The notes: a model not told the origin generated them from the letters alone. Positions 24,932 through 34,375 are shown, counted from the stretch's first letter. The stretch: DNA of 64,000 bases from Actinomycetes bacterium (GCA_021798955.1 JAJZBK010000015.1:1-64000), one strand, 5' to 3'. Numbers and translations: made by a program.

Positions 24932-25510
24932 ATGGTGGAGCGCAGCAGCACGGTCCGTCGTTCGGTGACGCGGCTCGTCTTCGTCGTCGCGCTGGGGGTA
25001 GGCCTGGCCGCCTGCAGCTCGTCGTCGACGGCGTCGGCCAAGTCCAACGCCTCCAAGGCCCCCGAGCCCTCCAGCACGGCGGCGCCGACGGCGTCGTCTT
25101 CGGCCACGGTGGACGCAGCTCACACGCAGCTGTTCGGCACGGTGCTCGTCACCTCGACGGGACGGACCCTCTACATGCTCACGGCTGACAGCCCGACGGC
25201 GAGCGCCTGCACCGGCACCTGCGCGACGGTCTGGCCTCCTCTCACCATCACGGGTAGCCCGTCGGGCGGGCCGGGAGTGAAGGCCTCCGAGCTCGGCACC
25301 ATCGCCCGCCCAGGCGGGGCGCACCAGGTCACCTACGACGGGCACCCTCTCTACACCTTCACGAAGGACAAGGCGGCCGGTCAGGTGAACGGCGAGGGGA
25401 TCAACAAGTTCGGCGGGATCTGGTACGTGCTCAGCACCACGGGTAGCCCGGTGACCGCACCGGTGGCCTCTGGGACCACCACGACGACGTCGGGAAGCTC
25501 GGGGTACTGA
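24932..25510 (+). CDS. Lipoprotein with two secreted-repeat (PF03640-type) units
   Basis: A protein of 192 residues. A lipoprotein signal (RRSVTRLVFVVALGVGLAAC) has its lipobox Cys at about residue 24, then a Ser/Ala-rich linker. Two copies of the secreted repeat of unknown function follow: FGTVLVTSTGRTLYMLTADS with CTGTCATVWPPL, and HQVTYDGHPLYTFTKDK ending FGGIWYVLST. A Ser/Thr tail closes the protein. Family members are surface lipoproteins of unclear role, some suggested to be redox-linked through the CxGxC motif. ATG 24932 is favoured with AGGGGG upstream; GTG 24923 is possible. It may be read through from the leader element upstream. Confidence 0.88.
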   Translation: MVERSSTVRRSVTRLVFVVALGVGLAACSSSSTASAKSNASKAPEPSSTAAPTASSSATVDAAHTQLFGTVLVTSTGRTLYMLTADSPTASACTGTCATVWPPLTITGSPSGGPGVKASELGTIARPGGAHQVTYDGHPLYTFTKDKAAGQVNGEGINKFGGIWYVLSTTGSPVTAPVASGTTTTTSGSSGY

Positions 25511-25561
25511 CCTCTCGCCCGGTCTTCCCGGGTACCGCTCGCCGGGTCGCCGCCCGGTCTC

Positions 25562-26485
25562 CTATCGAGGTGCCTCTGGCGGGAGGAGCAGGGACGGGTC
25601 GAAGGTTGGTGCGGGGACGGCTTCGGCCTCGGTCCCGGCCACCTGCCCGAACCGACGCCCCTCGCGCCAGGCGGCGACGGCCGCGGCCAGCTCGTCGGGG
25701 GTGCGGGCGACGAAGTTCCACCACAACAGGAGCTCCTCGTCCAGTGGCGTGCCGCCGAGGAGGAGCGCGTGGCTGCCGACGTCCAGGTCGAGGACGAGGT
25801 GGTCACGCCCGGGGTCGACGACAGCGACCGAGCCTGGGGCGAGTGGTTCTCCCTCGAGGGCGCCGCGCCCGGCGGTGACCACCACGGCATGCTCGTGGGC
25901 CGGGTCGACGACGATCGGGTGCCGTCCGCCTCGCGGGGCGTCGACCTGGGCACCGATCAGCGGCGTGTGCACGGTGGCCGGAGAGGTGGCGTCGCCCAGC
26001 GTGCCGACGAAGACAGTGACGAGGAACGGCCCGGCACCGACGACCGGCAGGTCGGCATGGTGCTCGAAGGCGGGTGGCTGGTGCCGGACGCGATCAGGGA
26101 GCGCCACCCACAGCTGGACTCCGTGGAGCCACGGGTCGTGCTCGACCGGAGACTGCTCGGCGTGGGCAATGCCTGCGCCAGCCGTCATCACGTTGAGCTG
26201 ACGCGGCTCGATCAGCTGCTCGGAGCCCAGGCTGTCGCGGTGCACGACGTTCCCCGAAAAGAGCCACGTCACCGTCTGGAGCCCGAGGTGGGGGTGGGGT
26301 TGCACCTGCATGCCCGGTCCTCCTTCGACCGAGTGCGGACCGTAGTGGTCGACGAAGCACCAGGCACCGACCGCCCGTCGGCGCCCGAAAGGAAGGAGCC
26401 GTCGCACCTCGATGGCGCCCACCGTCGCTTTCCGGGCCGGGATGATGTGGACCGGTCGCCGTGCTGGTCCCCGGAGCTGGGTCAT
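25562..26485 (-). CDS. Pirin family protein
   Basis: A 307-residue bicupin. The N-terminal cupin holds the metal site: HPHLGLQTVTWLFSG and later GAGIAHAEQSP, with the three His and one Glu expected (H in PHPHLGL, H and E in IAHAE). The C-terminal cupin ends in GTPLDEELLLWWNFVARTPDE, the conserved pirin closure. Bacterial pirins bind iron; some oxidise quercetin, and others modulate pyruvate dehydrogenase. The start at 26485 fits the short family N-terminus (MTQLRGPARRPVHII). It is convergent with the lipoprotein gene and divergent from the SRAP gene. Confidence 0.93.
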   Translation of the reverse strand: MTQLRGPARRPVHIIPARKATVGAIEVRRLLPFGRRRAVGAWCFVDHYGPHSVEGGPGMQVQPHPHLGLQTVTWLFSGNVVHRDSLGSEQLIEPRQLNVMTAGAGIAHAEQSPVEHDPWLHGVQLWVALPDRVRHQPPAFEHHADLPVVGAGPFLVTVFVGTLGDATSPATVHTPLIGAQVDAPRGGRHPIVVDPAHEHAVVVTAGRGALEGEPLAPGSVAVVDPGRDHLVLDLDVGSHALLLGGTPLDEELLLWWNFVARTPDELAAAVAAWREGRRFGQVAGTEAEAVPAPTFDPSLLLPPEAPR

Positions 26486-26618
26486 GGGGCAAGGGTAGGG
26501 CGCCACGGCTCCTCCGGCGCGGTACCAGCCGGCAGCCTCTTTCGGCGCGGCACCGGTTGGCACCTATCGTGACGGGCATGACCCCGGTGGGCGCGACCAG
26601 CACGAACGGGGACTGATC

Positions 26619-27401
26619 GTGTGTGGCCGAGTCGCGCTCTTCACCCCGCCCGAGCGGCTCGCTCGCATCCTCGACGCTGCCTGTGTCGCTGGTCTGGCCG
26701 GGCGGGACCCGTCACTGTGGCACCCCTCCTACAACGTGGGGCCGACTGGCATGCTGCTGGGCGTGACAGCGGGCCCCCCGCCAGGTGTGCCAACGGGCTC
26801 CCCGCCGGCGGAGGGTCTCTCCGGCAACCGCGAGGCCCGAGCCGGCTTGCCGCACCGAGCCCTCGCTCCCTACCGGTGGGGGCTCGTCCCGCCGTGGGCG
26901 AACGATCCACGCATCGGGTCGCGTCTCTTCAACGCCCGCGCCGAGACGGTGGCGACCAAGCCGGCCTTCCGGAGCGCCTTCCGTCGTCGTCGCCTCGCGC
27001 TCCCCGTCGACGGCTTCTACGAGTGGGGGCCATCAGGTCGGGGGCGGCGGCCTCACTACGTCCGACGTGCGGACGGTGGCCCCGTCCTGCTCGCCGGCGT
27101 GTGGGAGACGTGGGCCCCGCCGCCCGGCGAGGTGTCGCCCGGGGAGGTGCCGTCCCTGCGGACGTGCACCGTCATCACGACGGACGCTGGTGCGGACACC
27201 GGGGACATCCACGACCGGATGCCCGTCGTGCTCGGGGTCGACCAGGTTGACGAGTGGATCGACCCCAGCCCGTCCGACGATCTCCTCGCCTCGCTGCTCG
27301 TCCCGGCACCCGCCGGCACCCTCGTGCACCACCCGGTCGGCCTCCGGGTCGGCAACGTCCGCAACGACGGGCCGGACTTGATCGCGCCAGTCCCCGGGTG
27401 A
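26619..27401 (+). CDS. SOS response-associated peptidase (SRAP, YedK/HMCES)
   Basis: It shields abasic sites in single-stranded DNA by forming a thiazolidine DNA-protein crosslink through Cys2. The frame begins GTG TGT (M-C-G-R), leaving the catalytic Cys at the N-terminus. Other signature parts are the Asn of YNVGPT, PYRWGLVPPWAND, FNARAETVATKPAF, the Glu in VDGFYEWG, and the His in DIHDRMPVVL. It has 260 residues, with an extra Pro-rich loop after residue 45 that is longer than usual. It sits within 3 kb of the SOS mutasome, but no SOS box is seen upstream. Confidence 0.94.
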   Translation: MCGRVALFTPPERLARILDAACVAGLAGRDPSLWHPSYNVGPTGMLLGVTAGPPPGVPTGSPPAEGLSGNREARAGLPHRALAPYRWGLVPPWANDPRIGSRLFNARAETVATKPAFRSAFRRRRLALPVDGFYEWGPSGRGRRPHYVRRADGGPVLLAGVWETWAPPPGEVSPGEVPSLRTCTVITTDAGADTGDIHDRMPVVLGVDQVDEWIDPSPSDDLLASLLVPAPAGTLVHHPVGLRVGNVRNDGPDLIAPVPG

Positions 27402-27437
27402 CCCTGGTGGACCGGGTGGCCCGACCAGCCGCGGTCG

Positions 27438-29306
27438 CTAGCGCGGCTCGGGGCTGGCCTCCCGAGGCGGCTCGACCGGCTCGGTGACCCGAGCCACCAC
27501 CACGTCGCTCCGGTTGCGCAGCGCGTTCGACAGCACGAAGTCGATGTGGTTGTGGAGCGTGGAGTGGCGGAGGTGGCTCGGTGCCACGGCAGGGATGAGG
27601 ACGACGACGTCCGCGTCCGCCTCGGCCGCCACCAGCTCGTCGATGTAGGCGACCACGGGGCGCACCACCGACGCGTACTCGGTGGGGAGCACGGTGAGGG
27701 GGACGCCGGGGTCCCACTGCCGCCACAGGTCCTCGATGGGGGTCGATCCCACCGCCGGCACCTGCTCGCCGGGGGCGACGATGGCCACGCTGACCGCCTC
27801 GACCCGCTGTCCCATCGAGAGGGCTTCGGACAGGGCCCGCTCGGTGAGCCGGGACACGTGGGTGACCGGCACCACGACGACGGTGCGCCGACCATGGGGG
27901 CGTTCCGGCACCTGGTCGATGCCCAGCGCCTCGGCGACGCCGTGGTAGTAGGCGTGGATGCGGACGAAGAGCCAGACGAAAGCGGGAACGGCGAGGACGA
28001 CCACCCACGCGCCCTCGGCGAACTTGGTCACGAGGAAGATGACCGTGGCAATGCCGGTCACCACGGCACCGGTGGCGTTCAGGGTGGCCCGGAGCCACCA
28101 CCGTGGTGGCCGGGTCCGTCGCCAGTGGACGACCAGACCGGTTTGGGACAACGTGAACCCGGTGAACACCCCGATGGCGAAGAGGGGGATCAGGCTGTTG
28201 GTGTTGCCACCGGACACGACGAGGAGGATCGCGGCCAGCCCGGCGAGCACCCAGATGCCGTTGGCGAAGACCTGGCGATCGCCCCGCAACCCGAAGAGGT
28301 GGGGGAGGTAGTCGTCGCGGGCCAGCAGGCTGGCCAGCACGGGCAGCCCGCCGAAGGACGTGTTGGCGGCGAGGGCGAGGACGACGGTGGTGGTGAGGGA
28401 GACGACGTAGTAGGCCCAGTGCCGACCGACCGCCTCCCCCATAATTTGGCTGAGCACCGTCTGGTTCGAGCGGGGCCCGATGTGCCACCGCTGGGCCAGG
28501 ACGGCCAGTCCGACGAGCATGACCCCGAGGATCGAGCCGAGGAGCGCCTCGGTGCGCTTGGCTCGGGCGACCCGGGGCTCGCGGAAGAGCGGGACGCCGT
28601 TGGCGATGGCCTCGACCCCGGTCAGGGCGCTGCACCCGGAGGAGAAGGCCTTCAGCAGCAGGAGGATCCCGACGACTTCGGTGGCGTGGGAGGGGAGGAG
28701 GGAGCGCCCCGGCTGCGCGGCGTGCAGGGCCAGAGGGTGGACCAGACCGACGGCGATGATGGCGAGGAGCCCGCCGATGAACACCAGGGTCGGCAGGAGG
28801 AAGGCGCGGGCGGTCTCACCCAGCCCTCGGAGGTTGAGGGCCGTCACGAGTGCCAGCACAGCGAGGCACAGCGGCACGGTGGCACTGACAAGGGCGGGAA
28901 AGGCCGAGGTGAGGGCGGCGACGCCGGCCGACACCGAGACGGCGACCGTCAGGGTGTAGTCGACGACGAGCGCGGCCGCGGCGACCAGGCTGGCACCGTG
29001 CCCGAGGTTGGCCCGGGACACGGCATAGGCGCCCCCTCCCCCGGGATAGGCGTCGATGACCTGGCGGTAGGAGATGACCAGTAGGGCGAGGAGCCCGACG
29101 ATGACGAGGGTGACGGGCAGGACGAGATGGAGGGCACCCGCACCGGCGGCAGCCAGCACGACGATGATGGCCTCGGGGCCGTAGGCCACCGAGGTGAGGG
29201 CGTCGAGCGAGAGGGCAGAGAGCCCCTCGACAGGAGTGATCTGCTCGCCCTCGGTCTCCGAGGAGCGCAGCGGCCTACCGACGACGAGGTGCCAGAGCGC
29301 GGCCAT
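27438..29306 (-). CDS. KimA-like APC-superfamily transporter (putative K+ uptake)
   Basis: A protein of 622 residues. About 12 TM helices start after SLDALTSVAYGPEAIIVVLA, the conserved first-helix motif of the KimA/YdaO group. SYRQVIDAYPGGGGAYAVSR and GVEAIANGVPLFREP follow, then a cytoplasmic C-terminal domain (~450-600). B. subtilis KimA is a high-affinity proton/potassium symporter inhibited by c-di-AMP. Helical features match, but substrate and ligand control are inferred. No ydaO riboswitch fits in the 44 bp between this gene and rpsT. It is convergent with the SRAP gene and co-directional with rpsT. Confidence 0.82.
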   Translation of the reverse strand: MAALWHLVVGRPLRSSETEGEQITPVEGLSALSLDALTSVAYGPEAIIVVLAAAGAGALHLVLPVTLVIVGLLALLVISYRQVIDAYPGGGGAYAVSRANLGHGASLVAAAALVVDYTLTVAVSVSAGVAALTSAFPALVSATVPLCLAVLALVTALNLRGLGETARAFLLPTLVFIGGLLAIIAVGLVHPLALHAAQPGRSLLPSHATEVVGILLLLKAFSSGCSALTGVEAIANGVPLFREPRVARAKRTEALLGSILGVMLVGLAVLAQRWHIGPRSNQTVLSQIMGEAVGRHWAYYVVSLTTTVVLALAANTSFGGLPVLASLLARDDYLPHLFGLRGDRQVFANGIWVLAGLAAILLVVSGGNTNSLIPLFAIGVFTGFTLSQTGLVVHWRRTRPPRWWLRATLNATGAVVTGIATVIFLVTKFAEGAWVVVLAVPAFVWLFVRIHAYYHGVAEALGIDQVPERPHGRRTVVVVPVTHVSRLTERALSEALSMGQRVEAVSVAIVAPGEQVPAVGSTPIEDLWRQWDPGVPLTVLPTEYASVVRPVVAYIDELVAAEADADVVVLIPAVAPSHLRHSTLHNHIDFVLSNALRNRSDVVVARVTEPVEPPREASPEPR

Positions 29307-29350
29307 GGCGCCCTGTCAGCCGGACGCGGCCGGGTCCGAGAGCAGCCGGC

Positions 29351-29638
29351 TCAGTCCTCGGTGGCGGTCGGCGCGCTCGCTGCCGAGGCCGCCGCCCGCC
29401 GCATCAGACGCGCCTTGCGGTTGGCAGCTTGGTTCTTGTGGATGATGCCCTTGGCTGCTGCCTTGTCGATCCGCTTGACCGCCAGCCGGACTGCCTCGGC
29501 GCTGAGCTCGTCGTTGGACTCCACCGCGGCAATGGCGCGCTTGGTCCGGGTGCGCAGCTCCGACCGGACGGCCTTGTTCCGGGCGTGACGCTTGGCTGCC
29601 TGCCGGTTGCGCTTGATCTGGCTGCGGATGTTGGCCAC
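29351..29638 (-). CDS. rpsT: 30S ribosomal protein S20
   Basis: A 95-residue, highly basic helical protein binding 16S rRNA. Family landmarks are [51 protein letters not shown] and ANRKARL. A short acidic tail (ATED) is lineage-specific. It is divergent from lepA, the classic rpsT-lepA neighbourhood of Gram-positives. Confidence 0.97.
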   Translation of the reverse strand: MANIRSQIKRNRQAAKRHARNKAVRSELRTRTKRAIAAVESNDELSAEAVRLAVKRIDKAAAKGIIHKNQAANRKARLMRRAAASAASAPTATED

Positions 29639-29963
29639 GGCTCGTGTCGTCCTTGTCTTGCGGTCGGTGGGTCTTGCGATCGGCGATCATCGTACCGGCG
29701 GCCCGCGCACCGAGCGGGAGCTTCTGTCTGCGGGCAACCCGTCCGAGGGCGACCACGCCGACCGTGCTTCTGCAACCGTGCCACTGCAACCGTGCCACCG
29801 CGACAGCAACACGACGACAGCGACACGCCGACGGGCTTCCCCGTGCGGTCCCGCTGGGGCCTCCCGGCGATCCGGGCCCGGTCCCGCGATGGTAGCAGCC
29901 GGCAGCAGCCGGAAGCGCCCGGCGGCACGGGACCCGAGGTGGTGTGGGTACGCTTGGCCACCC
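29639..29963. other. Divergent rpsT/lepA intergenic region
   Basis: 325 bp that must hold promoters for both genes. It contains imperfect short repeats of GCAACCGTGCCAC type around 29768-29800. No convincing promoter pair or riboswitch was found. Confidence 0.5.
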
Positions 29964-31751
29964 GTGCTCTCTGTCGACCGCATTCGCAACTTCTCGATCA
30001 TCAGCCACGTCGACCACGGCAAGTCGACCCTCTCCGACCGCATCCTCGAGCTGACCGGGGCGGTCGACCCGAGGCTCATGCGGGAGCAGTACCTCGACTC
30101 GATGGACATCGAGCGGGAGCGAGGGATCACCATCAAGGCGCAGAACGTCCGGGTCACCTGGAGGGACCACACCCTCCACCTCATCGACACCCCCGGGCAC
30201 GTCGACTTCGGCTACGAGGTTAGCCGTTCCCTGGCCGCCTGCGAGGGGGCCGTGCTCCTCGTCGACGCGTCGCAGGGGATCCAGGCCCAGACCCTGGCCA
30301 ACTGCTACCAGGCGCTCGAGCACGACCTGGAGATCGTCGCCGTCCTCAACAAGATCGACCTGCCCGCCGCCGACCCCGAGCGATGCGCCGCCGAGATCGA
30401 GCAGGTGCTCGGCTTGGACGCCGCCGACGTGCTGCGCATCTCGGCGAAGACCGGTGAGGGTGTGCCCGAGCTGCTCGACGCCGTGCTCGCCCGGGTCCCG
30501 CCTCCCACCGGCGACCCCGACCTGCCGCTCCGGGCCCTCATCTTCGACTCCGCCTACGACCAGTACCGGGGGGTCGTGAGCTCGATCCGGGTGGTCGACG
30601 GCACGCTCGACGCCCGTGACCGGCTGCGGTTCATGCACTCGGGCGCCCGGCACGACATCGAGGAGATCGGGGTGCGCACGCCCGAGCCGGTGCCGGTCGT
30701 CTCGCTCGGTCCCGGCGAGGTGGGGTACCTGATCGCCGGCATCAAGGACGTGGGCGGAGCGCGCTCGGGCGAGACCGTCACCTCGGACGTCCGCCCCGCC
30801 CCCGAGCCGCTGGCCGGGTACCGCGATCCCAAGCCGATGGTGTTCTGTGGGCTCTTCCCCATCGACGGCGACGAGCTGCCCGACTTGCGCGACGCGCTCG
30901 AGAAGCTGCGCCTCAACGACGCCAGCTTCACCTACGAGCCCGAGTCGTCCCGCGCCCTCGGCTTCGGCTTCCGGTGCGGCTTCCTCGGCCTGCTCCACAT
31001 GGAGATCGTCCGGGAGCGCCTGGAGCGCGAGTTCGACCTTGCCCTGATTGCCACCGCGCCGTCCGTCGCCTACCGGGCCTTTCTCACCGACGGCTCCGAG
31101 GTCCGGGTCGACAACCCGAGCGAGCTTCCCGAGCCCTCCCAGCTCGACCACGTCGACGAGCCGATGCTGCGTGCCACCATCCTGACGCCCGCCGAGTACA
31201 CGGGAACGGTGATGGAGCTCTGCCAGTCGCGTCGTGGCGAGCTGGTGCGCATGGAGTACCTCTCGCCCGAGCGTGTCGAGTTCGTCTACGTCATCCCCCT
31301 CGCCGAGGTCGTGGTGAGCTTCTTCGACCAGCTGAAGAGCCGGACCAAGGGGTACGCCAGCCTCGACTACGAGCCCGAGGGGTACGCCACTGCCGACCTC
31401 GTCAAGGTCGACCTGCTCATCAACCGGGCTCCGGTGGACGCCTTCTCGACCATCGTCCACCGCACCCAGGCCGACGTCTACGGACGACGGATGACCGAAA
31501 AGCTGCGCGAGCTCATCCCCCGCCAGCTCTTCGACGTGCCCATCCAAGCGGCCATCGGGGGACGCGTGCTGGCCCGTGAGACGGTCAAGGCTCGCCGCAA
31601 GGACGTCCTCGCCAAGTGCTACGGCGGCGACATCACCCGCAAGCGCAAGCTGTTGGAGAAGCAGAAAGAGGGCAAGAAGAAGATGAAGAGCATCGGGCGG
31701 GTCGAGGTCCCCCAGGAGGCCTTCGTCTCGGCGCTGCGCCTCGACGACTGA
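29964..31751 (+). CDS. lepA: Elongation factor 4 (LepA)
   Basis: A ribosome-associated translational GTPase that back-translocates or remodels stalled ribosomes. It has 595 residues. G1 is HVDHGKST, the switch I segment is ERERGITI, G3 is DTPGHVDF, G4 is NKID and G5 is ISAKTG. Domains II-IV follow, and the LepA-specific C-terminal domain ends in [16 protein letters not shown]...[17 protein letters not shown] 29964 gives the usual N-terminus ([14 protein letters not shown]); the longer upstream frame is unlikely. Confidence 0.97.
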   Translation: MLSVDRIRNFSIISHVDHGKSTLSDRILELTGAVDPRLMREQYLDSMDIERERGITIKAQNVRVTWRDHTLHLIDTPGHVDFGYEVSRSLAACEGAVLLVDASQGIQAQTLANCYQALEHDLEIVAVLNKIDLPAADPERCAAEIEQVLGLDAADVLRISAKTGEGVPELLDAVLARVPPPTGDPDLPLRALIFDSAYDQYRGVVSSIRVVDGTLDARDRLRFMHSGARHDIEEIGVRTPEPVPVVSLGPGEVGYLIAGIKDVGGARSGETVTSDVRPAPEPLAGYRDPKPMVFCGLFPIDGDELPDLRDALEKLRLNDASFTYEPESSRALGFGFRCGFLGLLHMEIVRERLEREFDLALIATAPSVAYRAFLTDGSEVRVDNPSELPEPSQLDHVDEPMLRATILTPAEYTGTVMELCQSRRGELVRMEYLSPERVEFVYVIPLAEVVVSFFDQLKSRTKGYASLDYEPEGYATADLVKVDLLINRAPVDAFSTIVHRTQADVYGRRMTEKLRELIPRQLFDVPIQAAIGGRVLARETVKARRKDVLAKCYGGDITRKRKLLEKQKEGKKKMKSIGRVEVPQEAFVSALRLDD

Positions 31752-31762
31752 GCCGCAGCCGG

Positions 31763-32371
31763 TCAGCTGTCGCCCGCCGGTCGCTCGTCGCGGTCGAGCC
31801 ACGTGTCGGTGGTCACCGGCTCCCAGCGGGCGAGCCGGTCGAGGAGGGCGCCGGGGTCGGGGTCGACGACGACGAGGTCGCGGTGCTCGGGGCGCACGAG
31901 CCCGAGGTCGACGGCCCGGGCGACGAAGTCGACGAGCGGCTCGAAGTAGCCGGCCACGTCGAGCACGCCGCACGGCTTGGCGTGGATGCCGAGCTGGGTC
32001 CAGGTGAGGGCTTCGAAGAACTCGTCGAGCGTGCCGAAGCCGCCCGGCAGCATGACGAAGGCGTCGGCACGGCCTGACATCGCCGCCTTGCGCTCGTGCA
32101 TCGTCTCGACGACCTCGAGGGAGGTGAGCCCGCGATGGGCGACTTCGCGCGCCTCGAGCGCCCGGGTGATCACCCCGTGGACCGCACCGCCCTCGGCTAG
32201 CGCACCGTCGGCCACCGCACCCATCAGTCCCACGTGGCCCCCGCCGGTCACGACGGTGAGGCCCCGTCGGGCGAGGAGCGCCCCGAAGCCGGATGCCGCC
32301 TCGGCGAGGCGAGGGTCGCGCCCGGGGCTCGAGGCGCAGAAGACGCAGACAGTAGTGAGCTCGGTGGGCAC
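31763..32371 (-). CDS. LOG family protein (TIGR00730-type)
   Basis: A Rossmann-fold enzyme of 202 residues. It has the PGGFGTLDEFFE motif and an upstream MHERKAAM segment, the two motifs of LOG phosphoribohydrolases, which release free base from nucleotide 5'-monophosphates (cytokinin activation in plants; nucleotide turnover in bacteria). VCVFCASSPG opens the fold. GTG 32371 is selected by a GGAGGA site about 4 nt upstream, rather than the longer frame. It follows the small-membrane cluster by 32 bp on the same strand and may be cotranscribed. Confidence 0.9.
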   Translation of the reverse strand: MPTELTTVCVFCASSPGRDPRLAEAASGFGALLARRGLTVVTGGGHVGLMGAVADGALAEGGAVHGVITRALEAREVAHRGLTSLEVVETMHERKAAMSGRADAFVMLPGGFGTLDEFFEALTWTQLGIHAKPCGVLDVAGYFEPLVDFVARAVDLGLVRPEHRDLVVVDPDPGALLDRLARWEPVTTDTWLDRDERPAGDS

Positions 32372-32403
32372 GGGTCCTCCGGGTCGGTCGGGTCCGGGGA
32401 ACG

Positions 32404-32604
32404 TCACCGGACGAAGAGGTGCCAGCCGAGCCAGGCCCATCCGAGCAAGAGCGCGACCTTGCCCGCCGGACGGTCGGCGACCTGGGAGAGCAGCCGCCCG
32501 GCGCCGACGAGCCGGCTGGTCGAGCGGTGGGCGAGCACCTCGAGCGCGATGGCGACCGCGGCGAGGACAGCCCAGCCGAGGAGCGTCACCGTCCTCGGGC
32601 TCAT
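32404..32604 (-). CDS. Small membrane protein (DUF6186-like), copy 1
   Basis: A 66-residue protein. A first helix (TVTLLGWAVLAAVAIALEVLA) and a terminal helix (KVALLLGWAWLGWHLFVR) flank a basic loop. The LALEVLAHR and WLGWHxF patterns match the gene at 33046-33270, so these are paralogues in one cluster. The ATG at 32604 overlaps the previous stop by 4 bp. The role is unknown. DUF6186 is suggested by pattern only. Confidence 0.7.
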   Translation of the reverse strand: MSPRTVTLLGWAVLAAVAIALEVLAHRSTSRLVGAGRLLSQVADRPAGKVALLLGWAWLGWHLFVR

Positions 32605-33074
32605 CGCAACGCCAGCCACGATCCCAAGGCGAGCCAGAGGGCTGCCCCGGCCGCCTTCGCCGCGTCGACCCGGAAGGCAGTGTCGACGAGGGAGCTCAGG
32701 GTGGGGTGGAGGTGCCGGACGCCACCGAAGAGGGCCGAGAGCTCCCAGGCGACGACCAGGGCGACCACGGCCGACCACACGACGAGCGAGCGGCCGTCGA
32801 GCGCGGTCCGTCTGGTGGGGTCATGCCGGCGGCGGTGGGCAACGGCACCGAGCGCGGCGGCGAGCGCGACAGCGATCTCGACCCCACCGGTGAGCACCTC
32901 GGCCGGCCAGGTGAAGGTCCGGGTGGCAGCGATGGCCGTACCGACCCCGGCGAGCACAGCAGTGGCCGTCGCGGCCAGGGCGACTCGAGCGACCAAGCTG
33001 TGCCGGGCAGCGGGCGGAGAGGCTCCTGCGGGGTGCACGGCGGGCTCAGTGGGAGAAGAGGTGCCAGCCGGCAT
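32601..33074 (-). CDS. Membrane protein, four-helix, unknown function
   Basis: A 157-residue protein with hydrophobic helices near residues 28-50, 62-82, 98-118 and 138-157 and a DPTRRTALDGRS loop. It overlaps copy 2 of the DUF6186-like gene by 29 bp at its start and copy 1 by 4 bp at its end, so it lies in a tightly coupled series. Not recognised as a family. Confidence 0.7.
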   Translation of the reverse strand: MPAGTSSPTEPAVHPAGASPPAARHSLVARVALAATATAVLAGVGTAIAATRTFTWPAEVLTGGVEIAVALAAALGAVAHRRRHDPTRRTALDGRSLVVWSAVVALVVAWELSALFGGVRHLHPTLSSLVDTAFRVDAAKAAGAALWLALGSWLALR

Positions 33075-33270
33075 AGAGCCAGAGGACCACGGCCAGCGCG
33101 CGCCATGCCGGATGAGCGAGGTACCGGCTGACGAGTTGCCCGAAGGACGGGGGACGCCCCGGGCGACCGGGACGGTGGGCGGCGAGCTCGAGGCCGGCCA
33201 GCGTGGCGAGCACGAGCGACCAGAAGGTGAGCCCGATGGCCTTGTCCGACCCGACGAGCACGGCAGTCAC
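33046..33270 (-). CDS. Small membrane protein (DUF6186-like), copy 2
   Basis: A 74-residue protein starting at GTG 33270 (GTGA overlap with the previous gene). The first helix is AIGLTFWSLVLATLAGLELA, a proline/arginine-rich loop (HRPGRPGRPPSFGQL) follows, and the second helix ends in WLYAGWHLFSH. It is paralogous to the gene at 32404-32604. The aromatic ending (GWHLF) is shared. Confidence 0.7.
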   Translation of the reverse strand: MTAVLVGSDKAIGLTFWSLVLATLAGLELAAHRPGRPGRPPSFGQLVSRYLAHPAWRALAVVLWLYAGWHLFSH

Positions 33271-33716
33271 GCCCGGTCAGCCCTCCGACCGCGGAGCGGC
33301 GCGGCGACGAGCACAGCGCCGATCGCCACCCAGCAGACGAAGACCACGGCATGGAAGGCCTGGTAGGCGAGCGTGAGGGCACTCAGCGTGAGGTGGTGCC
33401 GGTCCGGCGGCGTGAGGAGGCCGAGCACGTCCCAGGTGGCGGCCACCGCCACCACGGCGAGCCACGGCACGAGGCCGGTGTGGCTGGCGCCGGTGGCCCC
33501 GGTGGTCGGCTGAGCCGGTGCCCCGAGCGTGGCTCCCGCTGCTCGCCGTCGCCGGACGAGCGTGGCCGCCACCACCACGACCGCTGCCGTCCCCGCGTAG
33601 GTCGCTCGTGCCTGCCAGGTCCCCTGTCGAAGCCCGCTGTCGATCGCGGCCAGGCCGCAAGCAGCGCACGTGGCGGCGAGGACGAGGACGGCGCCCCGCT
33701 GGCACCCCCGGGTCAT
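33267..33716 (-). CDS. Four-helix membrane protein, unknown function
   Basis: A 149-residue protein from ATG 33716 (ATGA overlap with the gene before it). Four helices: GAVLVLAATCAACGLAAID, ATYAGTAAVVVVAATLV, LVPWLAVVAVAATWDVLGLL and HAVVFVCWVAIGAVLVAA. Overall it resembles the 157-residue protein in the same cluster, suggesting an alternating pair of a four-helix protein with a two-helix protein. Function unknown. Confidence 0.68.
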   Translation of the reverse strand: MTRGCQRGAVLVLAATCAACGLAAIDSGLRQGTWQARATYAGTAAVVVVAATLVRRRRAAGATLGAPAQPTTGATGASHTGLVPWLAVVAVAATWDVLGLLTPPDRHHLTLSALTLAYQAFHAVVFVCWVAIGAVLVAAPLRGRRADRA

Positions 33717-34249
33717 CCCTTGCCGCCGGTGCCTCCCCGGCCGAGCCACGGTCGGACGACGGCGACCGTGGCTGCGGGGTTGTCGGGGTCGAGGTGGACC
33801 TCGACGGCACGCGGAGGGTCGTCGGCGCCGTCGTCGGCAGTGACCACGATGGCGGGCTGGTCACGGGTTGGAGTGAAGACCTCCTGGAGGCCGAGCGCGA
33901 TGCCGGTCAGCACCGCGCCTGTGGCGCTGCGCCGTCGCCACTGGTCGAAGCCCGAGGGCGCGCACTCCTCCTCGTCGGGCTCGTCGGGCTCGTCGGGCTC
34001 GTCGGGCTCGTCGGGCTCGTCGGGCTCGTCGGGCTCGTCGGGCTCGTCGGGGGCGGCTTCCGCGCTGGCTTCCGGAGCGCGCTGCGTGTCGTCCGTGTCG
34101 TCCTGCGAGCAGCCGCGCGCGTCGTCCTGCGAGTCGGCGCCCCCGGGGTCGGCGACCGACCCGGCTCCGTCGAGCGCATCACCCCCTCCATCGACCGTGC
34201 GATCCTTCGAGCGGGGCACGCCGGGCTCCTGCGGGATGCCGGCCACCAA
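33713..34249 (-). CDS. Soluble/peripheral protein with nine DEP repeats
   Basis: A 178-residue protein. An acidic N-terminal half rich in Asp/Gln runs into nine 3-residue DEP repeats (about residues 67-93). A conserved-looking core follows (FDQWRRRSATGAVLTGIALG then LQEVFTPTRDQPAIVV), and a Pro/Trp tail (VRPWLGRGG). It is the first gene of the coupled cluster. The start is uncertain: TTG 34249 or GTG 34246, with no strong RBS. The core is not matched to a known family. Confidence 0.68.
   Translation of the reverse strand: MVAGIPQEPGVPRSKDRTVDGGGDALDGAGSVADPGGADSQDDARGCSQDDTDDTQRAPEASAEAAPDEPDEPDEPDEPDEPDEPDEPDEPDEEECAPSGFDQWRRRSATGAVLTGIALGLQEVFTPTRDQPAIVVTADDGADDPPRAVEVHLDPDNPAATVAVVRPWLGRGGTGGKG
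33971..34051 (-). repeat. 9-bp x9 tandem array
   Basis: Nine perfect copies of CTCGTCGGG on plus (CCCGACGAG on minus), encoding Pro-Asp-Glu in the first gene of the small-membrane cluster. Confidence 0.98.
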
Positions 34250-34375
34250 CCCAGCGTACCGCTGCTGGTGCCGAGCGCTCCGGCAGCCCCGGGCAGACGG
34301 CCGCCGGGCAGACGGCCCCCGGACAGGCAGCGCCGGACAGGCACCCCCGGGCAGACGGCCCGTCGGGAGGACCCC

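Noticed and set aside
27438-29350. c-di-AMP (ydaO) riboswitch before the KimA-like gene
   Set aside because: Only 44 bp separate it from rpsT and no conserved riboswitch core is visible.
29316-31973. 885-residue minus-strand ORF over rpsT and lepA
   Set aside because: Its end overlaps rpsT in another frame and the rest mirrors lepA; no family features.
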